DNA of 12,744 bases from Caryophanales bacterium UBA7057 (GTDB lineage Bacteria > Bacillota_I > Bacilli_A > RF39 > UBA660). The position numbers and the translations under genes are program-made. The stretch is from contig DLAC01000049.1 of the NCBI GenBank assembly GCA_002493865.1, forward strand, positions 1-12,744, written 5' to 3'. The notes beneath the pieces are model-generated. The model was not told the origin of the DNA and did not search any database. It saw nothing but the letters and a program-made list of their open reading frames with translations. Positions 7,053 to 12,744 of the stretch are shown one piece after another. How positions within the stretch are numbered: the first letter of the stretch is position 1; each line of letters starts with the position of its first letter.

Positions 7053-7955
7053 CTAGTTTTTATAACCCATCATTTCTAATAAGCGGTTTAAATCGTTATT
7101 ATTTACAAATGATATTTCTATCTTGTTATTTTTTATTTTTACTTTCGTTCCTAATTTTTCAGACAGTTCTTCTTCTACTGCTTTATATTCATTGGTTGTT
7201 GATTGTCTTTTTTTGATTTTATTTTTTCTTTCGTAAAAACTATCATCTGAGATATTTTCGATTTGTCTTACACTTAAATTTTCTGTAATAATTCTCTCTG
7301 CAAGATTTTTAATTTTCTCAGAATCTTTCATTTTACTTAAGACCCTTGCATGACTCATAGATATTTTGTCATCCATAATCATGTCTTTTACTTCTTCTGG
7401 TAAGTTTAGAATTCCAATCATATTCGTAATATGACTTCTGCTTTTTCCAAGTCTTTGTGCGAGTTCTTCTTGCGTAATAGAAAGTTCTTCTAGTAATTTT
7501 TGATACGCAAGGGCCTCCTCTAGTGCATTTAGGTTTTCCCTTTGCAAATTTTCTAAAAGGGCAATTTCCATCATTTCAGAATCACTAAATTCACGAATAA
7601 TTGCTGGAATTGTCTCTTTTCCTGCAAGTTCAGATGCTTTTACACGGCGTTCACCTGCAATGATTTCGTATCCTTTAATACTTTTCTTAACAATGATTGG
7701 TTGGAATACACCATGTTCTTTAATTGAACTTGCTAGTTCTTGTAAGGCTTTTTCATCAAAGTTTTTTCTAGGCTGATAAGGATTACTTCTCAATTCTGAA
7801 ATTGGTAATTCCTCAATTTCTTCTTTGGGTGTAGAACTAATAATCTTTTCTTCTAAATTTTCATAGTTTAATGGTTCATTATTAAATAATTCCTCTAGTC
7901 CTCTTCCAAGGGCTTTTCTTCTAATTGTTTCGTGTTGCGTTTCCATTTCTTTCAA
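7053..7955 (-). CDS. parB: chromosome partitioning protein ParB (Spo0J)
   Basis: ParB is the CTP-dependent clamp that loads at parS sites near the origin, spreads, and stimulates ParA. This copy has 300 residues. At the N-terminus LGRGLEELF (16-24) matches the ParA-stimulating peptide of Spo0J-type proteins. The CTP-binding fold includes NPYQPRKNF (58-66) and GERRVKAS (101-108), then ENLQREN (135-141). The helix-turn-helix region runs from about 163 to 204, with R173 in GKSR and SMSHAR at 199-204, the ParB-type pattern rather than the Noc type. A C-terminal dimerisation domain ends the protein. Start: TTG at 7955 is favoured because AAAGGA lies five bases upstream; an in-frame ATG at 7946 is the alternative, with a poorer site. 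It overlaps parA by 35 bases (26 if ATG), so translation is probably coupled. Confidence 0.95.
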   Translation of the reverse strand: MKEMETQHETIRRKALGRGLEELFNNEPLNYENLEEKIISSTPKEEIEELPISELRSNPYQPRKNFDEKALQELASSIKEHGVFQPIIVKKSIKGYEIIAGERRVKASELAGKETIPAIIREFSDSEMMEIALLENLQRENLNALEEALAYQKLLEELSITQEELAQRLGKSRSHITNMIGILNLPEEVKDMIMDDKISMSHARVLSKMKDSEKIKNLAERIITENLSVRQIENISDDSFYERKNKIKKRQSTTNEYKAVEEELSEKLGTKVKIKNNKIEISFVNNNDLNRLLEMMGYKN

Positions 7956-8721
7956 TCACTTCCTTTGCTAAGTTTAAGTAGGCTATCGTACCACGATGTT
8001 TTGGATCATATTCTATAATTGGTGTTCCATGAGATGGAGCTTCTGCAATTCTAACTAATCTCGGAATAATTGTATTATATACTCTTTCTTTAAAGAATCT
8101 ACGAATATCTTCTACAACTTCTAAACATAGAATTGCTCTTGAATCAAGCATTGTTAATAGAACACCTTCGATATCTAAGTTTGGATTCAAATTTTTTTGA
8201 GCAATCATAATGGTATTTAATAATTGTGTAATTCCTTCTAGTGCAAAAAATTCACATTGTACTGGTATAATTACAGAATTTGAAGCAGTAAGGGCATTTG
8301 TAGTAATTAATCCTAAAGAAGGAGGGCAATCAATGATAATAAAATCAAATAAATCTTTAATTGGTTGAATGCCATTTTTCAATTGTGTATTTTTGGAAAA
8401 ACTCTGCTCAGATCTGCTTTTTTCCATTAATTCAATATCTATTCCTGCCAAATTGATTGTCGATGGTAAAAGATATAGATTTGTAAATTTTGTTCGAATA
8501 ATCGCATCCTGTCCCATACACTTTCCTGTCATTACATCATAGACACTTTTTGTTATATCCCCTTTATTGATTCCCACTCCAGTTGTAGCATTTCCTTGTG
8601 GATCTAAATCAATTAATAAAACTTTCTTTCCTAAATGTGCTAAAGATGCAGAAAGATTAATACTTGTCGTTGTTTTTCCTACTCCACCTTTTTGATTTAC
8701 TAATGAAATTATCTTTCCCAT
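7921..8721 (-). CDS. parA: chromosome partitioning ATPase ParA (Soj)
   Basis: ParA is the DNA-binding ATPase that acts with ParB to separate new origins; in Bacillus it also regulates DnaA. It is 266 residues, the usual length of chromosomal Soj (about 253-270). The deviant Walker A motif KGGVGKTT is at 11-18, with the signature Lys first. Walker A' is DLDPQGN at 38-44 and Walker B is IIIDCPPSLG at 128-137. Like other chromosomal ParA proteins it lacks an N-terminal regulatory domain. It is the first gene of its own transcript: noc ends in a terminator upstream, and a promoter lies at 8755-8782. The start has AAGGTGG four bases before ATG. The end overlaps parB. Confidence 0.97.
   Translation of the reverse strand: MGKIISLVNQKGGVGKTTTSINLSASLAHLGKKVLLIDLDPQGNATTGVGINKGDITKSVYDVMTGKCMGQDAIIRTKFTNLYLLPSTINLAGIDIELMEKSRSEQSFSKNTQLKNGIQPIKDLFDFIIIDCPPSLGLITTNALTASNSVIIPVQCEFFALEGITQLLNTIMIAQKNLNPNLDIEGVLLTMLDSRAILCLEVVEDIRRFFKERVYNTIIPRLVRIAEAPSHGTPIIEYDPKHRGTIAYLNLAKEVIERNGNATRNN
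7961..7966 (-). promoter_or_regulatory. ribosome binding site favouring the TTG start of parB
   Basis: AAAGGA on the minus strand lies five bases before the TTG at 7955. For the in-frame ATG at 7946 it would be 14 bases away, which is too far. It therefore supports a rare TTG start inside the 3' end of parA. Confidence 0.55.
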
Positions 8722-8754
8722 GTTACCACCTTTTTTCTGAATTAATACTTCTTT

Positions 8755-8782
8755 ATTTTAACAGAAATCCATCATTTGTGAA
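8755..8782 (-). promoter_or_regulatory. promoter of the parA operon
   Basis: On the minus strand TTCACA (8777-8782, five of six to TTGACA) and TAAAAT (8755-8760) stand 16 bases apart. The -10 is preceded by TGT, an extended element. It lies between the noc terminator and the parA start. The -35 overlaps GTTTCAC, which also resembles half of a parS site (see findings). Confidence 0.72.
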
Positions 8783-8802
8783 ACGTTTTTTATTAATTTG
8801 TT

Positions 8803-8828
8803 AAAAAAAAGTAGAACACTCTACTTTT
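8803..8828 (-). terminator. intrinsic terminator of noc
   Basis: A 9-bp stem pairs 8807-8815 with 8820-8828 around a 4-base loop. The core is AGTAGA pairing with TCTACT. On the minus strand it is followed by a T run of eight (partly used in the stem). The base of the stem includes part of the noc TAA stop codon. It separates noc from the parA operon. Confidence 0.88.
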
Positions 8829-9891
8829 AAATGTCTTTATCAATTTTTACGACAATCTGATAAGTCTTTTCAAAGTCCATTTCTTCTACTTTTATCATAA
8901 ATCCCTTATCTCTAACCGATTCAACACTTTTTCGAATAGAAGATACTGCATCTTTCAATGAAAATAATTCTTCATCTCCTAGTAATTCTTCAACAGTAGC
9001 TTTTTTAAAATTAAATGGTGCTGATGTTTTTTCTTCATTCGTTGGTGTTGGATTCACTGGTATTTTTGGATTTAATTCTATTACACTATCAGAGTTAATT
9101 TTCCCTCCAATATTGTTTTCTGAATTTTCAACAGGCAGTGAGTTACTTTTAAAACTTAAATTTGTATTTGGCATAAACTCCTTGCTTTGTGAATCATCAA
9201 TAGAAACAGAATCCACTTTTTCTGGAATAGTGTTATATTCCTCATTTTCTACTCTATCTCCTACCGTATTTGATGGATCTGATATATATCTTTGAGGAGA
9301 AACTCCCTTAATTCGTGCATCTAATTCCCTAACAGTCATTCTATTATTGATAATTTCTTGTAACATTGAAATTTGTTCTTCTGGACTTTTTAAATTTAAT
9401 AAACTTCTTGCATGACGCTCAGAAATTTTGTCTTCTAGTAATGCTTCCTGAACTTCATCAGGCAATGATAAAAGACGCATTTTATTAGCAATTGATGCCT
9501 GACTTTTTCCCATAGTACGTCCAAGTTCTTCCTGTGTCATATCATCTAATTCAATAATTTTCTGATAAGTTCTAGCTTCTTCAATTGGAGTTAAATCTTT
9601 TCTTTGAAGGTTTTCTAGTAAAGCCACTTTTGAAGTTTCTTTATCATCCAAGTTTCTAACAATTGCAGGAATCTTAGTTAACCCAGCCATTGCAGATGCT
9701 TTATATCTTCTTTCCCCTGCAATAATCTCGTATTTATCACCAATTTTACGAACTATAATTGGTTGGATCACACCATGAGCTTTGATAGAATCTGCTAGTT
9801 CTCTTAGTGCTTGTTCATTAAATACTTCACGTGGTTGGAAACGGTTAGGGATAATGTCATCTAAATATAAATCTACTACTTCTCTATCCAT
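8827..9891 (-). CDS. noc: nucleoid occlusion protein Noc (ParB paralogue)
   Basis: Noc is the ParB-family CTPase that binds Noc sites and blocks division over the nucleoid. This copy has IIPNRFQPR (13-21), GERRYKAS (59-66), ENLQRKDL (93-100) and a helix-turn-helix region (about 117-162). At positions that separate Noc from ParB specificity it has Q131, K137 and R159 (in ERHAR), the Noc form; a fourth, S142, differs from the Lys of B. subtilis Noc. The C-terminal domain (about 309-352, FSLKDAVSSIRKSVESVRDKG) resembles that of B. subtilis Noc. Two oddities: it begins directly at the CTP-binding domain, without the N-terminal amphipathic helix that anchors Bacillus Noc to the membrane, and residues about 198-300 form a low-complexity linker, making it about 70 residues longer than usual. 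AGAGGG supports the start; the same frame has a TGA eight codons upstream. Confidence 0.9.
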   Translation of the reverse strand: MDREVVDLYLDDIIPNRFQPREVFNEQALRELADSIKAHGVIQPIIVRKIGDKYEIIAGERRYKASAMAGLTKIPAIVRNLDDKETSKVALLENLQRKDLTPIEEARTYQKIIELDDMTQEELGRTMGKSQASIANKMRLLSLPDEVQEALLEDKISERHARSLLNLKSPEEQISMLQEIINNRMTVRELDARIKGVSPQRYISDPSNTVGDRVENEEYNTIPEKVDSVSIDDSQSKEFMPNTNLSFKSNSLPVENSENNIGGKINSDSVIELNPKIPVNPTPTNEEKTSAPFNFKKATVEELLGDEELFSLKDAVSSIRKSVESVRDKGFMIKVEEMDFEKTYQIVVKIDKDI

Positions 9892-9940
9892 AGTAACCCT
9901 CTTTTCATTCTTTCAATTTTTTATTCTTTTAATTATATTC

Positions 9941-9968
9941 ATTATATCATATTTTTTTAATGAAACAA
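9941..9968 (-). promoter_or_regulatory. proximal promoter of noc
   Basis: A perfect TATAAT (9941-9946) on the minus strand is preceded by TGA, giving an extended -10. A weak -35 TTGTTT (9963-9968) stands 16 bases upstream. It would give a leader of about 43 bases before the noc start. Confidence 0.65.
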
Positions 9969-9987
9969 GAAAAATACCATTTTTTTT

Positions 9988-10017
9988 AGAGAATACGAAC
10001 GATTCTTCTCCTTTTTT
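9988..10017 (+). other. hairpin in the noc leader, terminator-like on the plus strand
   Basis: AGAGAAT (9988-9994) pairs with ATTCTTCT (10002-10009) with one bulged T, followed on the plus strand by CC and six T. No plus-strand gene is visible to use it, so it may stop antisense transcripts entering from noc or be part of the leader RNA. Pairing is short and this is a weak call. Confidence 0.25.
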
Positions 10018-10067
10018 AGTGCTTTTTCGAGTATATTTTCTTTTTCTATGATTTTGTTTTCAATTAT

Positions 10068-10095
10068 ATTATACTAATTTTTTTCTTGCTCTGAA
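10068..10095 (-). promoter_or_regulatory. possible distal promoter of noc
   Basis: Two overlapping TATAAT hexamers (10063-10068 and 10068-10073) lie on the minus strand. TTCAGA (10090-10095, four of six to TTGACA) is 16 bases from the second. Position just after the rsmG stop suits a second noc promoter with a leader of about 170 bases. AT-rich sequence makes chance matches common. Confidence 0.4.
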
Positions 10096-10782
10096 TTATT
10101 TTATTTTATTTCTTGGGTATTTTAAATCAGTTTTTCTTATTTTTTCTATTTTTATTAGTGTTCTCATACTATTTTCAATGGGTAATTGGAATTCCTCTAT
10201 ATGGTTAATTTTTCCTCCAAGTTTTTGTATGATTTCTCTGGATTCTACAATTTCCTCTTTTGCATTTCCTTTCATAGAAATAAAGAATCCCCCTTCTTTT
10301 ACCATAGGAATACATAATTCTGATAGTAAACTCAAATTGGCAACTGCTCTTGCAGTTACGATATCAAACTCTTCTCTATGATTTTTTGCATACTCTTCTG
10401 CCCTTATATGTACTGCTTTAATTTCTTCTAGTCCCAATACTTGAATGATTTCATTTAAATAATTTACTCTTTTTAAAAGAGAATCTATCAAAGTGATTTT
10501 TAAATTTGGAAATACAATTTTTAAAACAATTCCTGGAAATCCTGCCCCGCTTCCCACATCACATAGTGATAGTTCTTTAGATAAGTCTATTTCTTTCACA
10601 ATGGTTAAACTATCATAAAAATGTTTTAAATATACATCTTCCTTTTCTGTAATTCTAGTTAAGTTCATTTTTTGATTCCATTCAATTAAAAGATTATAAA
10701 ATTTTTCTAATTGATTTAATTGTTCATTATTTAATTGAATTCCTAATTGATTTATTTTTTCTATAAAAAGTTCTTGATTCAT
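10096..10782 (-). CDS. rsmG: 16S rRNA (guanine-N7)-methyltransferase RsmG (GidB)
   Basis: RsmG uses S-adenosylmethionine to methylate N7 of a conserved guanine in the 530 loop of 16S rRNA (G527 in E. coli numbering); loss gives low-level streptomycin resistance. The protein is 228 residues, close to the family norm of about 210-240. Visible landmarks are KMNLTRIT (38-45), HFYDSL (54-59), the SAM-binding DVGSGAGFPG (75-84), TARAV (143-147), and the KYPR motif near the C-terminus. The start codon overlaps the mnmG stop as ATGA, and AAGGAA lies eight bases upstream inside mnmG, so translation is coupled. No clear terminator follows; transcription may continue into noc. Confidence 0.97.
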   Translation of the reverse strand: MNQELFIEKINQLGIQLNNEQLNQLEKFYNLLIEWNQKMNLTRITEKEDVYLKHFYDSLTIVKEIDLSKELSLCDVGSGAGFPGIVLKIVFPNLKITLIDSLLKRVNYLNEIIQVLGLEEIKAVHIRAEEYAKNHREEFDIVTARAVANLSLLSELCIPMVKEGGFFISMKGNAKEEIVESREIIQKLGGKINHIEEFQLPIENSMRTLIKIEKIRKTDLKYPRNKIK

Positions 10783-12638
10783 ATTCTTTTTTCCTTTTTT
10801 AAATATACCATTAAGATTGAAATATCTGCAGGATTTACCCCACTAATACGGGATGCTTGTGCAATGGTTGTCGGTCTTATATTTGATAATTTTTGTCTTG
10901 CTTCACTTGCTAAATTTTGAACATGTTCATAATTGATTTCATCTGGTATCTTAATTTTTTCTAAATCTAGCATTTTTTCAGCTTCTCGATTTGCTTTTTT
11001 GATATATCCTTCATATTTATCTTGAATTTCTACTTGTTCTTTAATTTCTTCATTATAGTTTAATTCCAACCAGTGGGTAATATGATTCATCGTAATTTCA
11101 GGTCTTTTTAATAAGTCATATAAACTGATTCCATCTAGTATTTTTGTAGAATTTATTTCTTCTAGGTATTCATTATTCTCTTTGGTAGGGGTAATTTTAT
11201 TGTTTTTTAATTTATCTGTTAATTCCTGAATTTTTCTTTGTTTCTCTTTAAATTTTTGATATTTTTTCTCAGATATTAGTCCAACTTCATACCCGTATTT
11301 TCTCAACCTTAAATCTGCATTATCATGTCTTAGTAGTAAACGATATTCTGCTCTAGAGGTTAGCATTCGATAAGGCTCTTTTGTTCCTTTTGTCACTAAA
11401 TCATCGATTAAGACCCCAATGTATGCTTCATTTCTTTTTAAAATTAAAGGTTCTTGATTATTAATTTTACGAGAAGCATTAATTCCTGCAATAAGACCTT
11501 GCCCTGCTGCTTCTTCATATCCACTTGTTCCATTAATTTGACCAGCAGTAAATAAATTTTCTATTATTTTTGTTTCAAGGGATTGTTTTAATTGTAAGGG
11601 GTCAATTGCATCATATTCGATTGCATAAGCATATTTTAATATTTTTGCATGCTCCAAGCCTGGTAGAGAGTGAACCATTAGATCTTGAATTTCTTCTGGC
11701 ATACTTGTTGAAAATCCTTGAATATAGATATCATCATAATAGCGACTCTCTGGTTCTAAGAATAATTGATGTCTTTCTTTATCTTTAAATCTTACGACTT
11801 TATCTTCAATTGATGGACAATATCTAGGACCAACTCCTTCTACATATCCACCATACATACTAGATTTTTCTAAGTTATCCATAATAATTTGATGTGTTTC
11901 AGGTGTTGTATAAATCAAATAACATGGTACTTGATCTTCTATTTTATATTGTGGCTCGTTATCAAAGGAAAAAGTATATGGAACTTCATCCCCAGGTTCT
12001 AGACTTGCCTTACTATAGTCTATACTATTTTTATCAATTCTTTGAGGAGTACCTGTTTTAAGTCTTTGAATTGTAAAGCCGTATTCTTTTAATTTTTCAC
12101 TCAAATATTTAGATGGTCTTTCTCCATGAGGACCACTTTTTGTCTTTTTATCTCCTCTTAATATCACAGCCTTTAAGTAAGTACCCGTCGTTAGGATTAC
12201 TGACTTTGATTCTATTTTTTCTCCATTTTCTAAAACAATTCCTTTTACCCTATTTTTTTCAATAATTAAATCTTCGACGATGGATTCTTTAATTTCTAAA
12301 TTTTCTTGATTCTGAAGGGTTTTCAACATTTCTTGTGGATAAGTAATTTTATCGCCTTGGGCACGTAAAGCGCGAACAGCAGGACCTTTTTTTGTGTTTA
12401 ACATTTTTACCTGAAGACAACTATGATCAATGTTATTAGCCATTTCCCCACCTAAAGCATCAATTTCTCTTACAATAATTCCTTTAGCTGGACCACCTAT
12501 GGAAGGATTACATGGCATATCTGCTATATTTTTTATATTTCCTGTGACTAATAAGGTTTTATTTCCTAAACGAGCTGAGGCTAAAGATGCTTCACATCCT
12601 GCGTGTCCCCCTCCTACTACAATAATGTCATACTTCAT
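10779..12638 (-). CDS. mnmG: tRNA uridine 5-carboxymethylaminomethyl modification enzyme MnmG (GidA)
   Basis: MnmG works with MnmE to add the carboxymethylaminomethyl group at wobble uridine 34 of certain tRNAs, using FAD, NADH and methylenetetrahydrofolate. It has 619 residues, the usual length. The FAD-binding motif GGGHAGCEA is at 9-17 at the end of the first strand. MPCNPSIGG (41-49) carries the conserved C43, and PRYCPSIEDK carries the second conserved C274. KGPAVRALRAQ, EEAAGQGLIAGINAS and MLTSRAEYRLLLRHDNAD are further family blocks, and the C-terminal helical domain that contacts MnmE and tRNA is intact. It ends in TGA, evidence that TGA is a stop codon here. Its own promoter lies upstream. 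The 106 bases to the window edge hold no mnmE end, so mnmE is not immediately adjacent. Confidence 0.98.
   Translation of the reverse strand: MKYDIIVVGGGHAGCEASLASARLGNKTLLVTGNIKNIADMPCNPSIGGPAKGIIVREIDALGGEMANNIDHSCLQVKMLNTKKGPAVRALRAQGDKITYPQEMLKTLQNQENLEIKESIVEDLIIEKNRVKGIVLENGEKIESKSVILTTGTYLKAVILRGDKKTKSGPHGERPSKYLSEKLKEYGFTIQRLKTGTPQRIDKNSIDYSKASLEPGDEVPYTFSFDNEPQYKIEDQVPCYLIYTTPETHQIIMDNLEKSSMYGGYVEGVGPRYCPSIEDKVVRFKDKERHQLFLEPESRYYDDIYIQGFSTSMPEEIQDLMVHSLPGLEHAKILKYAYAIEYDAIDPLQLKQSLETKIIENLFTAGQINGTSGYEEAAGQGLIAGINASRKINNQEPLILKRNEAYIGVLIDDLVTKGTKEPYRMLTSRAEYRLLLRHDNADLRLRKYGYEVGLISEKKYQKFKEKQRKIQELTDKLKNNKITPTKENNEYLEEINSTKILDGISLYDLLKRPEITMNHITHWLELNYNEEIKEQVEIQDKYEGYIKKANREAEKMLDLEKIKIPDEINYEHVQNLASEARQKLSNIRPTTIAQASRISGVNPADISILMVYLKKEKRI
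12334..12342 (-). promoter_or_regulatory. DnaA-box match inside mnmG
   Basis: A second perfect TTATCCACA on the minus strand, in the same orientation as the one at 6251-6259. A one-mismatch relative, TTATCCATA, is at 11875-11883 on the plus strand. There is no cluster, so this is not an origin. Confidence 0.25.
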
Positions 12639-12669
12639 ATTGAATCCACTTCCTCTTTTTTCTTTTCAT

Positions 12670-12698
12670 ATTATACAATACTTTATATTCTTTTTAAA
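12670..12698 (-). promoter_or_regulatory. promoter of mnmG-rsmG
   Basis: On the minus strand TTTAAA (12693-12698, four of six to the -35 consensus) and a perfect TATAAT (12670-12675) are separated by 17 bases. The predicted transcript begins about 25 bases before the mnmG start. A Noc-type palindrome lies 27 bases upstream of the -35. Confidence 0.68.
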
Positions 12699-12720
12699 TT
12701 TTTTTCTTAAATATTTAAAA

Positions 12721-12744
12721 AAATTATTTCCCGGGAAATAATTT
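12721..12744. promoter_or_regulatory. Noc-binding site (NBS) palindrome
   Basis: ATTTCCCGGGAAAT at 12726-12739 is identical to the consensus Noc-binding site of B. subtilis as I know it. The perfect dyad symmetry extends to the full 24 bases visible (12721-12744) and may go on past the window edge. A CCCGGG core is rare in DNA this AT-rich, and the window encodes a protein with Noc-type specificity residues 2.8 kb away. It is therefore very likely a working Noc site, nucleating Noc-CTP clamps that slide along the DNA. It may also influence the adjacent mnmG promoter. Confidence 0.9.

Noticed and set aside
9917..9919. TGA upstream of noc read as tryptophan (mycoplasma code), which would join the stub to Noc
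   Set aside because: mnmG ends at its normal length with TGA overlapping the rsmG start, so TGA is a stop here, and no other gene needs TGA as a sense codon.
9782..10051. Open frame of 89 codons on the plus strand across the noc start and leader
   Set aside because: Antisense to noc and then Phe/Leu-rich low-complexity translation of AT-rich DNA; no ribosome binding site or family match.
11895..11910. parS-like sequence TGTTTCAGGTGTTGTA inside mnmG
   Set aside because: Only 11 of 16 bases match the parS consensus and the second arm is poor; it encodes ordinary MnmG residues. Similar weaker matches lie at 11571-11586 (10 of 16) and around TTCACGTG at 9826-9833 in noc (9 of 16). No full parS site is in the window.
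12430..12741. Open frame of 103 codons on the plus strand
   Set aside because: Antisense to the mnmG 5' end and reads through its promoter and the Noc palindrome; the C-terminal part is poly-Phe/Leu from AT-rich DNA.
1..12744. CRISPR arrays, tRNA or rRNA genes
   Set aside because: No regularly spaced repeats beyond the two partial copies at the left edge, and no cloverleaf or rRNA-like sequence was seen in the intergenic regions.

Overview
The window is AT-rich DNA in which every supportable gene lies on the minus strand. It reads like a chromosomal segment near the replication origin of a low-GC Gram-positive bacterium (Bacillota, probably Bacilli or a related uncultured gut lineage). The main reason is the run mnmG-rsmG-noc-parA(soj)-parB(spo0J)-mscS-yyzM(DUF951) with ychF nearby, which is typical of the origin region in that phylum. 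The standard bacterial code applies: mnmG ends at its expected length with TGA, so TGA is a stop here. I cannot name a genus.

Reading in the direction of transcription (right to left), the right edge carries a perfect palindrome whose core equals the Bacillus Noc-binding site, then a promoter, then mnmG and rsmG, which overlap by ATGA. A 204-base leader with one or two promoters precedes noc, and noc ends in a strong intrinsic terminator. A separate promoter drives parA-parB-mscS-DUF951-abgT, a tightly packed operon with overlaps or gaps of at most 17 bases, closed by a terminator at the abgT stop codon. A GNAT acetyltransferase gene follows with its own near-consensus promoter. Next is ychF, an unrecognised 179-aa gene and a Bax-inhibitor-1 family membrane protein, probably co-transcribed and ending in a terminator. 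The left end has two unrecognised genes of 197 codons each, separated by a terminator, and a short direct repeat at the very edge that may belong to something outside the window.

Functionally, the right half covers tRNA wobble modification (MnmG), 16S rRNA methylation (RsmG), chromosome segregation (ParA/ParB) and nucleoid occlusion (Noc). The middle is membrane transport and osmotic protection, and the left part is ribosome-associated GTPase YchF plus unknowns. The most interesting point is the Noc system: a perfect Noc site next to mnmG, Noc-type specificity residues in the protein, but no N-terminal membrane-targeting helix, plus a long low-complexity linker. In the same frame just upstream of noc, a 9-codon basic, hydrophobic reading frame ends in TGA. 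I found no convincing wholly new system.
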